From the NCBI GenBank assembly GCA_030607635.1, contig JAUWJP010000051.1, forward strand, positions 1-8,979: a DNA stretch of 8,979 nucleotides, given 5' to 3'. Each line of letters starts with the position of its first letter. Position 1 is the first letter of the stretch. The translations under genes were made by a program, and so were the position numbers. Under the pieces are notes generated by a model, which saw only the letters and a program-made list of their open reading frames with translations, had not been told where the DNA came from and did not search any database. The DNA comes from Candidatus Aminicenantota bacterium. Lineage in GTDB: Bacteria; Acidobacteriota; Aminicenantia; Aminicenantales; Aminicenantaceae. Below, piece by piece: positions 1-5,532 of this stretch.

Positions 1-54
1 ACCCACGACATGAAGCCCGAGAAATCACTACCCAACCTCGCTTCCGCTACCCTA

Positions 55-68
55 TATGCTGTAGCATA
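55..68. repeat. small palindrome upstream of the cassette ORF
   Basis: The arms TATGCT and AGCATA are perfectly complementary and separated by two bases, ending about 11 bases before the GTG start of the first ORF. It could be an operator or a chance palindrome. No -35/-10 pair is convincing in the 78 bases before the ORF, and no upstream integron attC or attI boundary falls inside the window. Confidence 0.3.
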
Positions 69-78
69 AGGGAGAAAA

Positions 79-570
79 GTGAAATGGCATAAAAAGGATG
101 TTATAATAAAGTGCCAAACTCGAGGGGATGCAAAGCATTCCAACAACGAAATCATGCTCAACTCACTCAGTCACCACAGGGCTATCTATTCCCTTCAGAT
201 AACTTATGGGATTGACCCTCAAGCAGAGATTGACGCGAGAGCAGAACATGATATTACACTATTCCGGGGTGACTCGGAGCCAGCAAATCCAGATCTTCAA
301 TTGTCTAACGCTCTTCTCATCGCAGATGATCGGTTGTCATGCTCCTCTGACAAGGACGCCAAGATCACAACCATATTAGCCGAGTATCACCCAAAGACGG
401 CAACCTTCGTGGATACGATTCTAGATACAGCCTCACACTACGACTTTAACAATCCAGACAAGACTAAGCGGTTCGAGCGTATGATTATTAAGAAACTCCG
501 ACTTTCGAAAGACTGGTACTTCCCAGATGAGGTTGGAAGCCTAAAGACGATGCATAAAATAAACGCATAA
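79..570 (+). CDS. hypothetical protein, probable integron gene-cassette product
   Basis: This 163-residue protein was not recognised. It is soluble-looking, with no signal peptide or membrane segment. It is rich in charged and polar residues and ends in a basic stretch (KRFERMIIKKLRLSKDWYFPDE, about residues 130-152 with flanks). The GTG start at 79 is preceded by GGGAGA a few bases upstream, which supports it. An ATG at 84 is in another frame. The TAA stop at 568-570 lies inside the first half-site of an integron attC, a layout typical of cassette genes, and this is the main clue to its origin. Base composition looks more GC-balanced than the AT-rich genes further right, which fits transfer. 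Cassette proteins are very often unique, so no function is proposed. The reading frame itself is fairly secure; the product is unknown. Confidence 0.65.
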   Translation: MKWHKKDVIIKCQTRGDAKHSNNEIMLNSLSHHRAIYSLQITYGIDPQAEIDARAEHDITLFRGDSEPANPDLQLSNALLIADDRLSCSSDKDAKITTILAEYHPKTATFVDTILDTASHYDFNNPDKTKRFERMIIKKLRLSKDWYFPDEVGSLKTMHKINA

Positions 571-640
571 CAACCGGATCAAGGCCGACTTGGTAGGCTC
601 GCGCAGCTCGCCACCAAGCGGCTTATCCTAGTCGTTATCG
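565..640 (+). other. attC: integron attC recombination site (59-base element)
   Basis: The 5' end carries ATAACAAC (567-574) and the 3' end CGTTAT (633-638), matching the R'' and R' boxes. Between them GGATCAAGGCCGACTTGGT (577-595) pairs imperfectly with ACCAAGCGGCTTATCC (612-627). CCG-A-CTTGGT opposite ACCAAGCGG leaves one unpaired A, the extrahelical base expected in the L'' box. The words CAAG-CCGAC and GCGGCTTA closely resemble those of classical aadA-type attC sites. The unpaired end is a GC-rich loop at about 596-611. By family knowledge, IntI would cut between G634 and T635. The site overlaps the stop of the preceding ORF, and a new ATG follows 10 bases after CGTTAT. R' is not a perfect GTTRRRY (GTTATCG), as is common in environmental sites. 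No integrase gene or attI lies in the window. Confidence 0.85.
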
Positions 641-647
641 TGATATC

Positions 648-831
648 ATGGAAAAAGAACATTCAGAATTCTGGAAAATACTATCTGAGAAAGGATTAAA
701 CCTTGGCTACTCTGGATTGAAAAAAGACAGCAGAGCGAATTTAAAGCTAATTTCTTTTCCCCCGAGAAGACCGTGTTGCAGAACGAATATTACGTAAACT
801 CGCTAGCCTTGTAAAACGACCTTGGGGCTGA
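648..831 (+). pseudogene. second cassette ORF, small unknown protein with a +1 frameshift
   Basis: An ATG lies 10 bases past the attC recombination point. It opens a frame starting MEKEHSEFWKIL and stopping at 795-797 after 49 residues. Removing one C from the five-C run near 767-771 restores a continuous frame of about 60 residues. That frame continues PREDRVAERILRKLASLVKRPWG and ends at TGA 829-831. The restored C-terminal part is a plausible basic amphipathic helix, whereas the actual tail (PPRRPCCRTNIT) looks like out-of-frame translation. The protein is unrecognised. Its position directly behind attC makes it the next cassette in the array. Either it is a relic or the homopolymer was miscounted in sequencing. 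No convincing second attC follows it, so the array appears to end or be broken by about 860. Confidence 0.5.
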
Positions 832-910
832 ACGAATTAGCGCCCATAGGCCGTTGGAAAGAAGGAATATTCTCATCATTTAAATAAAAATAGGAGATAA
901 ATTGAATCCA

Positions 911-1129
911 ATGAACAAAAAATTCATAGCATTGTTTCTTGTCTTCTCTTTAGTGATGCTTTCTGCAAATCTGTATGCTAAAGAAAAGTGAGGAGCTAAG
1001 TTCATAATCACAAAAAAGGACGGGCAACTAATAAAAGGTGAACTCATTACAGTTAAGCAGAAATCACTTCTTCTATTGGATACCGAGGGACAAGATGTGT
1101 CCAGCAAGGAGGGAAGAATTTCTGTTTAA
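911..1129 (+). pseudogene. small secreted protein gene interrupted by in-frame TGA
   Basis: AGGAGA at 892-897 precedes the ATG at 911. The first 23 residues form a Sec signal peptide: MNKK, a hydrophobic core FIALFLVFSLVML, and a likely cut after LYA. The frame is stopped by TGA at 989-991, immediately after KEK. It then reads on without interruption to TAA 1127-1129 as GAKFIITKKDGQLIKGEL, then ITVKQKSLLLLDTEGQD and VSSKEGRISV. The post-stop part is clearly protein-like, with two amphipathic strands suggesting a small beta-rich exported protein. A single CGA-to-TGA change would explain the break. The 3' end may also be altered, since the stop comes abruptly after a lysine/glycine stretch. The gene lies just upstream of the lipoprotein operon on the same strand. 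Function unknown. Readthrough of the TGA is possible but less likely than decay. Confidence 0.65.
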
Positions 1130-1173
1130 ATTAAAAAAGCTTCTTCCTTATATTTTGTCTGAAATACTAAACT

Positions 1174-1180
1174 AAGGAGG
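1174..1180 (+). promoter_or_regulatory. strong Shine-Dalgarno for the hydrolase lipoprotein
   Basis: AAGGAGG lies 6 bases before the ATG at 1187. It fixes the start of the hydrolase gene, and the start is confirmed by the signal peptide that begins there. Confidence 0.85.
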
Positions 1181-1186
1181 TTAGAA

Positions 1187-2080
1187 ATGAATCGTTACTT
1201 CAAAATCTTTCTTTTAAGTGTCTTTATTGTGTTTCTGATTATCGCTTGCATAAAAAAAGAAGAACAGCCATCCATCAAAGTAGATAAAGCGATTTCAGCT
1301 AATGGATTTTCTATCCGTTATCAAGTGCAAGGAGATGGTAAGCCAGCACTTGTTTTTGTTCATGGTTGGTGTTGTGACAAAAGCTATTGGGATGCACAGT
1401 TGCCTCATTTCTCTCAGAAGTACAAGGTAGTGGTGATTGACCTCGCGGGTCATGGTGATTCCGGACTCGAACGCAAGGATTATACGATGACTGCGTTCGG
1501 CGAGGATGTTGTTGCTGTTGTCAACAAGCTTGACCTTGACCAAGTCGTGCTTATCGGCCACTCCATGGGAGGATTCGTGATATTAGAGGCAGCACGGCGT
1601 ATACCCGAACGCGTTATGGGATTGGTTGGAGTTGATACTCTTCAAAACTTCGAATTTAAGTTTACTCAAGAACAAATTGATGATTGGTTTACTCCTTTAC
1701 GTGCCAATTTCGTTGAAGGTGCCAATAACTTTGTGCGTAGTATGTTCACGCCTAAGGCAGATTCTACCTTAGTCGAAAAGATTACCACTGACATGTCTTC
1801 TGCACCTCCAACAGTTGGGTTAGGTGCGTTAGAAGGTTATGTTGATTTCCAAAACAATGAAATAATACAGGTTCTTCAGGAAGTGCAAGCCCCGATAACG
1901 TGCATTAACTCTGATTGGTATCCGACAGACGTTGAGGCTAATCAGAGTTATGTGCCCTCTTTTAAAGCGAAGATTATGTCTGGGTTAGGTCATTTTGTCA
2001 TGATGGAGGATCCAGAGACATTCAACCGCCTGCTTGAAAGGACCATTCAGGAATTTGTTCAGATGGCAAAGTCCAACTAA
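1187..2080 (+). CDS. alpha/beta-hydrolase fold lipoprotein
   Basis: This 297-residue protein has an alpha/beta-hydrolase fold and is probably an esterase- or lactonase-like hydrolase of unknown substrate. The N-terminus is a lipoprotein signal: the basic MNRYFK, a hydrophobic core, and the lipobox I-I-A-C with Cys21 as the lipidation site. This places the enzyme on a membrane facing outside the cytoplasm. The oxyanion-hole motif HGW is at 59-61. DLAGHGDS is at 85-92. The nucleophile elbow GHSMGG at 124-129 gives Ser126. The probable acid is Asp243 (INSDWYP) and the catalytic His is His269 (GLGHFVMMEDPE). All three triad members are present and length is normal for the family plus the signal peptide. 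The next gene starts 29 bases after its stop with its own Shine-Dalgarno, so the two are probably one operon. The substrate cannot be read from the sequence. Confidence 0.93.
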   Translation: MNRYFKIFLLSVFIVFLIIACIKKEEQPSIKVDKAISANGFSIRYQVQGDGKPALVFVHGWCCDKSYWDAQLPHFSQKYKVVVIDLAGHGDSGLERKDYTMTAFGEDVVAVVNKLDLDQVVLIGHSMGGFVILEAARRIPERVMGLVGVDTLQNFEFKFTQEQIDDWFTPLRANFVEGANNFVRSMFTPKADSTLVEKITTDMSSAPPTVGLGALEGYVDFQNNEIIQVLQEVQAPITCINSDWYPTDVEANQSYVPSFKAKIMSGLGHFVMMEDPETFNRLLERTIQEFVQMAKSN

Positions 2081-2096
2081 ATTTGTATCAATCAAT

Positions 2097-2104
2097 AAAG
2101 GAGG
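2097..2104 (+). promoter_or_regulatory. Shine-Dalgarno deciding the SnoaL-like gene start
   Basis: AAAGGAGG ends 5 bases before the ATG at 2110 and 2 bases before the ATG at 2107. It favours 2110 as the start and excludes the upstream TTG at 2083, because the ribosome site lies inside that longer frame. Confidence 0.75.
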
Positions 2105-2109
2105 AAATG

Positions 2110-2646
2110 ATGAAAAATATGGCATTACCTTTGGCTCTGATCCTTTGTTTTACTTTTGGCTGCCAAGACAAGGAAGCAATGGCAGAGCTTGAAGAGATGA
2201 AAGCCCAGGCAGAGGTCGAGAAGCAGAATAAGGAATTGGCACGGAAAATGTTTGAAGCATGGGGCAAAGGTGATATTGAGGCATTTAAGGAGTTTTTTGC
2301 CCCTGACTATGTTTATTACTATCCATCAGGCAATTCCAAGCCCATGCCCCTAGAAGAATTAACAGGAATGGCAAAGATGTTTTGGAATGGCTTCCCTGAT
2401 ATGAGTTTTAGTATGGAAGAAATATTTGCTGTTGGGGATAGAGTAATATTCAGGTTTATCCAAAGAGGTACTCACACGGGTGACTTTATGGGCATTCCCG
2501 CAACTGGAAATAAGTTTGAAAGCAGCGGAATTTTAATAAGCCGTATTGAAAATGGAAAAGTTGTCGAACAATGGGAAGAATTTGATATGTTGGGCATGAT
2601 GCAACAACTCGGCATGGAGCTTAAGCCGAAGGAGGCCGAGAAATAA
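2110..2646 (+). CDS. SnoaL-like (ester cyclase/NTF2-fold) lipoprotein
   Basis: From the ATG at 2110 the product has 178 residues. Residues 1-18 are a lipoprotein signal, MKNMALPLALILCFTFGC, with Cys18 as the lipidated residue. A short charged helix at about 22-45 (KEAMAELEEMKAQAEVEKQNK) acts as a linker. The SnoaL-like domain follows. It opens with ARKMFEAWGKGDIEAFKEFF and APDYVYYYPSG, continues through a GFPDMSF segment, and has the typical core RFIQRGTHTGDFMGIPATG and ENGKVVEQWEEFD near the C-terminus. The family has an NTF2-like cone fold. Some members are polyketide ester cyclases, but most environmental ones have no known reaction. It follows the hydrolase lipoprotein in the same direction and the two are likely co-transcribed. 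They may act on a shared small substrate outside the cytoplasm, which is inference. The gene is intact. Confidence 0.9.
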   Translation: MKNMALPLALILCFTFGCQDKEAMAELEEMKAQAEVEKQNKELARKMFEAWGKGDIEAFKEFFAPDYVYYYPSGNSKPMPLEELTGMAKMFWNGFPDMSFSMEEIFAVGDRVIFRFIQRGTHTGDFMGIPATGNKFESSGILISRIENGKVVEQWEEFDMLGMMQQLGMELKPKEAEK

Positions 2647-2680
2647 TTACTTTAATCTACTTTTTTTCATAGGGTTTTAG

Positions 2681-2755
2681 GTGAGTAGAAGCTAAAGGCC
2701 CTAAAGCCCTGCTTCCCCCGGAGAGCTGTGTCGCACAACAGCTATGTCTACTCAC
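2681..2755. repeat. 75-bp structured inverted-repeat element
   Basis: Perfect 9-base arms GTGAGTAGA (2681-2689) and TCTACTCAC (2747-2755) close the element. Inside are two further hairpins. AAGC (about 2689-2692) can pair with GCTT (2711-2714). AGCTGT (2724-2729) pairs with ACAGCT (2738-2743) around an 8-base loop. A CCCCCGGAG stretch (2715-2723) is left unpaired between them. Transcribed from either strand, this would fold as a three-way junction. It sits in the gene-poor stretch between the lipoprotein operon and the PIN relic. No T-run follows on the plus strand, so it is not a standard terminator. It could be a REP-type or MITE-like element, or a structured RNA. I do not recognise the family. 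Confidence 0.6.
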
Positions 2756-2772
2756 TTCCTGTAAAAACTCGA

Positions 2773-2791
2773 ATCACTATTTATAAGTGAT
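2773..2791. promoter_or_regulatory. operator-like inverted repeat upstream of the PIN relic
   Basis: ATCACT (2773-2778) and AGTGAT (2786-2791) form a perfect 6-base inverted repeat with a 7-base spacer, about 80 bases before the PIN-gene ATG. TTGACT at 2818-2823 could be a -35 box, with an A/T-rich -10 near 2841-2847 (TAGATA-like, poor). The arrangement is compatible with a regulated promoter for the gene that follows, but evidence is limited to the symmetry. Confidence 0.3.
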
Positions 2792-2868
2792 ATATCTTGA
2801 TTTATTTGGGATTTTTATTGACTTTTTAATTTAAATAATGATAGATAGAAAACAGTGAGCTGAAGAAA

Positions 2869-3130
2869 ATGCCTCGAAAGAAAAAACCCGAACTAAAGGT
2901 TGTATTTGATACGAGTGTACTGTTTAGTCAGGTTGCTTATAATCTGCTAAGAGATGAAGTCAGGCAGCTTATTGAGAGTAATTCACAACATATCGATTTA
3001 AGCACTTGATGGTATCTCCCTCGTATTGTGGTAGACGAACGTCGCTATCAAATGCAAAGGAAGGCATCTGAATTACGTCCCTCTATTGTGAAACTTGAGA
3101 GATTATTAGGCCACAATCTCAATATAACAA
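2869..3130 (+). pseudogene. PIN-domain-like protein, nonsense-mutated and truncated
   Basis: The ATG at 2869 starts MPRKKKPELKVVFDTSVLF. The pattern VVFDTSVL, a short strand ending in Asp and then Thr-Ser/Asn, is the first acidic motif of PIN nucleases. A TGA at 3007-3009 interrupts after 46 residues. The same frame then continues WYLPRIVVDERRYQMQRKA and a helix through KLERLLGHNLNI. Shortly after, near 3127-3139, the frame passes into epimerase sequence without a stop, so the PIN C-terminus with its later acidic residues is missing. The Shine-Dalgarno is weak (GAAG). The family resembles stand-alone PIN proteins rather than small VapC toxins, because no antitoxin gene precedes it. It is not functional as it stands: it is stopped early and lacks part of the active site. 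Confidence 0.65.
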
Positions 3131-3877
3131 TAAAAATATTGCCAAGTGTTACTGATTTAATAAATGGAAAAGTAACTCTTTCTGATATCCATGAGATTGA
3201 ACTGGAAGACCTTTTAGGAAGATCCCCGGTAAAAATCGATATTAAGGTTATTAAAGATTTCATCCAGAATAAAAAAGTATTGATTACAGGTGCAGGAGGA
3301 TCTATAGGTTCAGAGCTAGCAAAGTCAATTCTTCAGTTTAATCCCGAAACTCTGATCGTCTTCGACATTGACGAGACGGACATATTCCATCTTGTAAACA
3401 ATCTAGAATTCTCTTCAAAAGAAATTATTCCTGTGATTGGCGACATAAAACATGAGCACTTCCGAGGCAGTCCTTCTTGTTCTTGAGGCCTCTGCTGTTG
3501 GACAAGGAGGCGAGGTTTTTGTTCTGGATATGGGAGAGCCGATTAAAATTCTTGATTTAGCCAAAGAAATGATAAGACTGAGCGGCTATAAACCTGATGT
3601 GGATATTCCAATAGTCTTCTCCCAAGTAAGACCTGGAGAAAAATTATTCGAAGAAATATTAAGTGCTGAAGAAGGGGTTGAGTCCACTAATTATGAAAAA
3701 ATACTCAGAACCAGGAGTGCTAATAAAATAAGCGAGGAAGTTTTAATGGAAAAAATAAATCTTCTTATTAAAATGAGCTATGAAAGTAATCAAGAAGATG
3801 AGATTATAAAATTGCTAAAGGAGATCATCCCTACCTATAAACCATCAGAATCTGAATCGCTAATTTTCACTTGGTAA
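3130..3877 (+). pseudogene. CapD/PglF-type nucleoside-diphosphate-sugar epimerase/dehydratase remnant
   Basis: Two pieces of one family are seen. Piece one, about 3130-3453, reads ILPSVTDLINGKVTLSDI, then IEDLLGRSPV (as IELEDLLGRSPV), then the Rossmann NAD motif VLITGAGGSIGSELAKSI, ending IIPVIGDIKHE. Piece two, 3452-3877, is in another frame. It opens STSEAVLLVLEAS and continues GGEVFVLDMGEPIKILDLA and RPGEKLFEEILSAEEG, the usual C-terminal third. The segment between GDI and the (M)T-x-x-EA motif is gone, by family knowledge some 150 or more residues including the catalytic Tyr-x-x-x-Lys. The deletion also shifts the frame, leaving two ORFs overlapping by 35 bases (3452-3486). The family's N-terminal membrane part is absent too, replaced by the PIN fragment. 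Intact members make modified UDP-sugars for capsule, O-antigen or glycan synthesis. This copy cannot be active. Confidence 0.88.
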
Positions 3878-3941
3878 ATAGCTATGCTTCTGCCTTCAGC
3901 CTCTTGCCTTCTTTAAATATTAACATCAAATCTCCATCCCT

Positions 3942-4538
3942 TTGAAACTTTTCTTCCTGGTACCCTGGATGAAAATCTCAAGAAAGTGGACGGTAGTCTT
4001 TTTTTATACGGTAGCCATATTTGTCATCACTCCTTATCTTCCTAACATAATCCGTTTTGCCTCCTCTAAATGGTCAAGCTTCGGTGTATCCCGTTTTGTT
4101 CTTTGGGTGGAAATTGCCATTGCTCTGCTAATTTTAATTTTAGCTGTCCTATTTTTTATCCACAGAATGAAAAAAGCTATTCTTTTCTCCACTTCTTTAG
4201 CAGGCATTTTCCTTCTGTCCTTTATTCTTTACCAATTTCTGCCCAATCCGTATGAATTTACTCATCTTCCTGAATACGCCGTTTTGAGCATGCTTATTGT
4301 ATGGGCTATGGATAAAAAGAAAATGGGAATTTCTGATTCAATAGAAGGAAAGACTAAAAAGTCTATTGTAATCAAAAATCCTTACTTTTTGAGTGCATTT
4401 GCAACTGGAATTGTTGGAATAGGAGACGAAATATATCAGCACTTTTTGCCAAATAGATATTTCACTGTCTACGATATTTTTTTAAATATTCTGGGAGGAA
4501 TTTTGGGCCTTTTGGTTTTCTGGGGAATAAAAAGATAA
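3942..4538 (+). CDS. VanZ-like integral membrane protein
   Basis: The product has up to 198 residues from the TTG at 3942, or 189 from the ATG at 3969. Neither start has a good Shine-Dalgarno, so the start is open. Hydrophobic segments lie at about residues 16-34, 53-75, 79-99, 110-123, 148-162 and 176-195. The VanZ-family signature is visible: His108-x-x-Glu111 (HLPEY), then GDE with Gln166 (GIGDEIYQHF, 160-168), Arg172, Asp178 and Asn182 (YDIFLNILGGILG). VanZ-like proteins are small membrane proteins. The founding member gives low-level teicoplanin resistance, but most relatives have no known role. The gene stands alone, downstream of the dead epimerase and ending in an intrinsic terminator 75 bases later. 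The T-rich 5' region and uncertain start make the translation signal the weak part. The frame and family are clear. Confidence 0.82.
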   Translation: MKLFFLVPWMKISRKWTVVFFYTVAIFVITPYLPNIIRFASSKWSSFGVSRFVLWVEIAIALLILILAVLFFIHRMKKAILFSTSLAGIFLLSFILYQFLPNPYEFTHLPEYAVLSMLIVWAMDKKKMGISDSIEGKTKKSIVIKNPYFLSAFATGIVGIGDEIYQHFLPNRYFTVYDIFLNILGGILGLLVFWGIKR

Positions 4539-4613
4539 AATAAATTTGAACTCCTAAGAATATTATTATTAAGAAAATTGTGAATATTTAGTTTTTTGAT
4601 CTGATCATAAAAT

Positions 4614-4641
4614 AGCGGTTCCTTGAACCGCTTTTTTTATT
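4614..4641 (+). terminator. rho-independent terminator after the VanZ-like gene
   Basis: The stem AGCGGTT (4614-4620) and AACCGCT (4626-4632) has a 5-base loop and is followed by TTTTTTTATTTT. It is a textbook intrinsic terminator. The same arms and the same T-tract reappear at 8070-8107. Confidence 0.9.
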
Positions 4642-4684
4642 TTAGGATGAAAATTGTGATATTATTAAGGAGCTAATGCCGGCC
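4614..4684 (+). repeat. terminator/promoter module, copy 1
   Basis: From the terminator stem onwards this stretch aligns with 8070-8144. AACCGCTTTTTTTATTTT is shared exactly. Then come GAAAATTG, an ATTAT box, GAG, and a CCGG end, with scattered substitutions between. TATTAT at 4660-4665 occupies the place of the TATAAT in copy 2. In copy 2 the module leads straight into a gene. Here it leads to AAGGAG and the ATG at 4676, which opens only 16 codons (MPAKLPSGIHYGGLPP), and then to the IS21 remnant. Confidence 0.6.
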
Positions 4685-4739
4685 AAACTGCCTTCAGGAA
4701 TCCATTATGGGGGGTTGCCGCCTTGAGTTCTTATGTTCT

Positions 4740-4765
4740 TGTTAATGGCAAGATAAAAATGTACC
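4740..4765. repeat. probable istB-side terminal end of the IS21-type element
   Basis: TGTTAATGGCAAGATAAAAA at 4740-4759 and the following bases resemble the TGT...-type, TGG-CA-rich ends of several IS21-family elements. They lie about 30-55 bases beyond the istB stop, the usual distance. The partner inverted repeat at the other side is missing because that side is truncated, so the end cannot be confirmed by pairing. Confidence 0.5.
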
Positions 4766-4794
4766 TTTTGCCCTCTCCATTTGACTGCAATATC

Positions 4795-5532
4795 TCACTT
4801 GTCTTTTTCTCCTGTTTTCAGTTTATCCTTAATCCGGTACGATCTTCCCTTGATATTTATCACATAGGAGTGATGGAGCAGCCTGTCCAAAAGTGCCGAC
4901 GCCACGGAATCTGAAAGGTACTCTCCCCAATCGACGATCGACTTATTGGATGTGATCATGATGGATCCCTTTTCATATCTTGCACTTATGACCTGAAAGA
5001 GAAGATTTGCCTCCTCTTTATTGAGAGGAAGATAGCCAACCTCATCAATAATAAGAAGTTGCGCTTTGGAATAGGTGCGTAATCATCGCGCAAAATGTTC
5101 TTCTTTAGATGTTCTCAGGCGACGTGCTATCTCATCGACTGTTATAAAATAGGTCATATAACCCTTTTTTATGGCCTCTACTCCTAAGGCAACGGTCAGA
5201 TGAGTCTTGCCAACTCCAGGTGGACCTAGAAACAGCACATTCGACCGCTCTTCAATAAACCTCAATGTCCGAAGTTCCTCTAGCACTTTCTTCTCTATCG
5301 ATGGATTAAAGCGAAAATCAAATCCTTCAAACGTTTTTATCACCGGGAAATTGGAAAGCCTGAGGAGAACCTCCTCCCGTCTCCTGGCCCGTTCTCTCTT
5401 CTCCTGCTCTGCAAGCTTCAGGATAAATTGCTCATAAGAACACTTCTCCTCGGCAGCCTTCCGGGCTAACTCATCGTATTTTGAAGCAGCATGATGGAGT
5501 CCGATCTCTCTTAACCTTTCCACAACGTTCAT
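4795..5532 (-). pseudogene. istB: IS21-family transposition helper ATPase, broken by one TGA
   Basis: Reading leftwards from the ATG at 5532, the full frame would give 245 residues, the normal IstB length. IstB is the AAA+ helper that selects target DNA for the IS21 transposase. The N-terminal part MNVVERLREIGLHHAASKYD leads to Walker A GPPGVGKT (residues 103-110). Codon 150 is TGA (5085-5083), directly after HFAR. Beyond it the same frame carries Walker B LLIIDEVGYLPL (about 159-170), the ITSNKSIVDWGEYLSD sensor segment (about residues 197-212), and DRLLHHSYVINIKGRSYRIK. It ends at TGA 4797-4795. An Arg CGA-to-TGA change is the simplest cause. The ATG overlaps the stop of istA (ATGA), the classical IS21 arrangement. 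Without Walker B the shortened product would be inactive. Confidence 0.92.

Noticed and set aside
824..859. Possible second attC (GCTGAAC ... GTTGGAA) after the second cassette ORF
   Set aside because: The two boxes each come close to the consensus but are not complementary to each other, only about 20 bases separate them, and there is no paired stem with an unpaired base as at 565-640.
1295..1561. Minus-strand 88-codon ORF inside the hydrolase gene
   Set aside because: It lies wholly inside a gene with a complete catalytic triad and has no ribosome site or recognisable motif.
2083..2109. TTG start giving a longer SnoaL-like protein
   Set aside because: The Shine-Dalgarno AAAGGAGG falls inside the extension and the signal peptide begins at the ATG 2110.
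2681..2755. Reading the structured element as a terminator of the lipoprotein operon
   Set aside because: No T-run follows the right arm, and the 57-base interior is too long for an intrinsic terminator.
4723..4914. Plus-strand ORF over the 3' end of istB
   Set aside because: It is the complement of conserved istB sequence and of the element's end; its translation has no family features.
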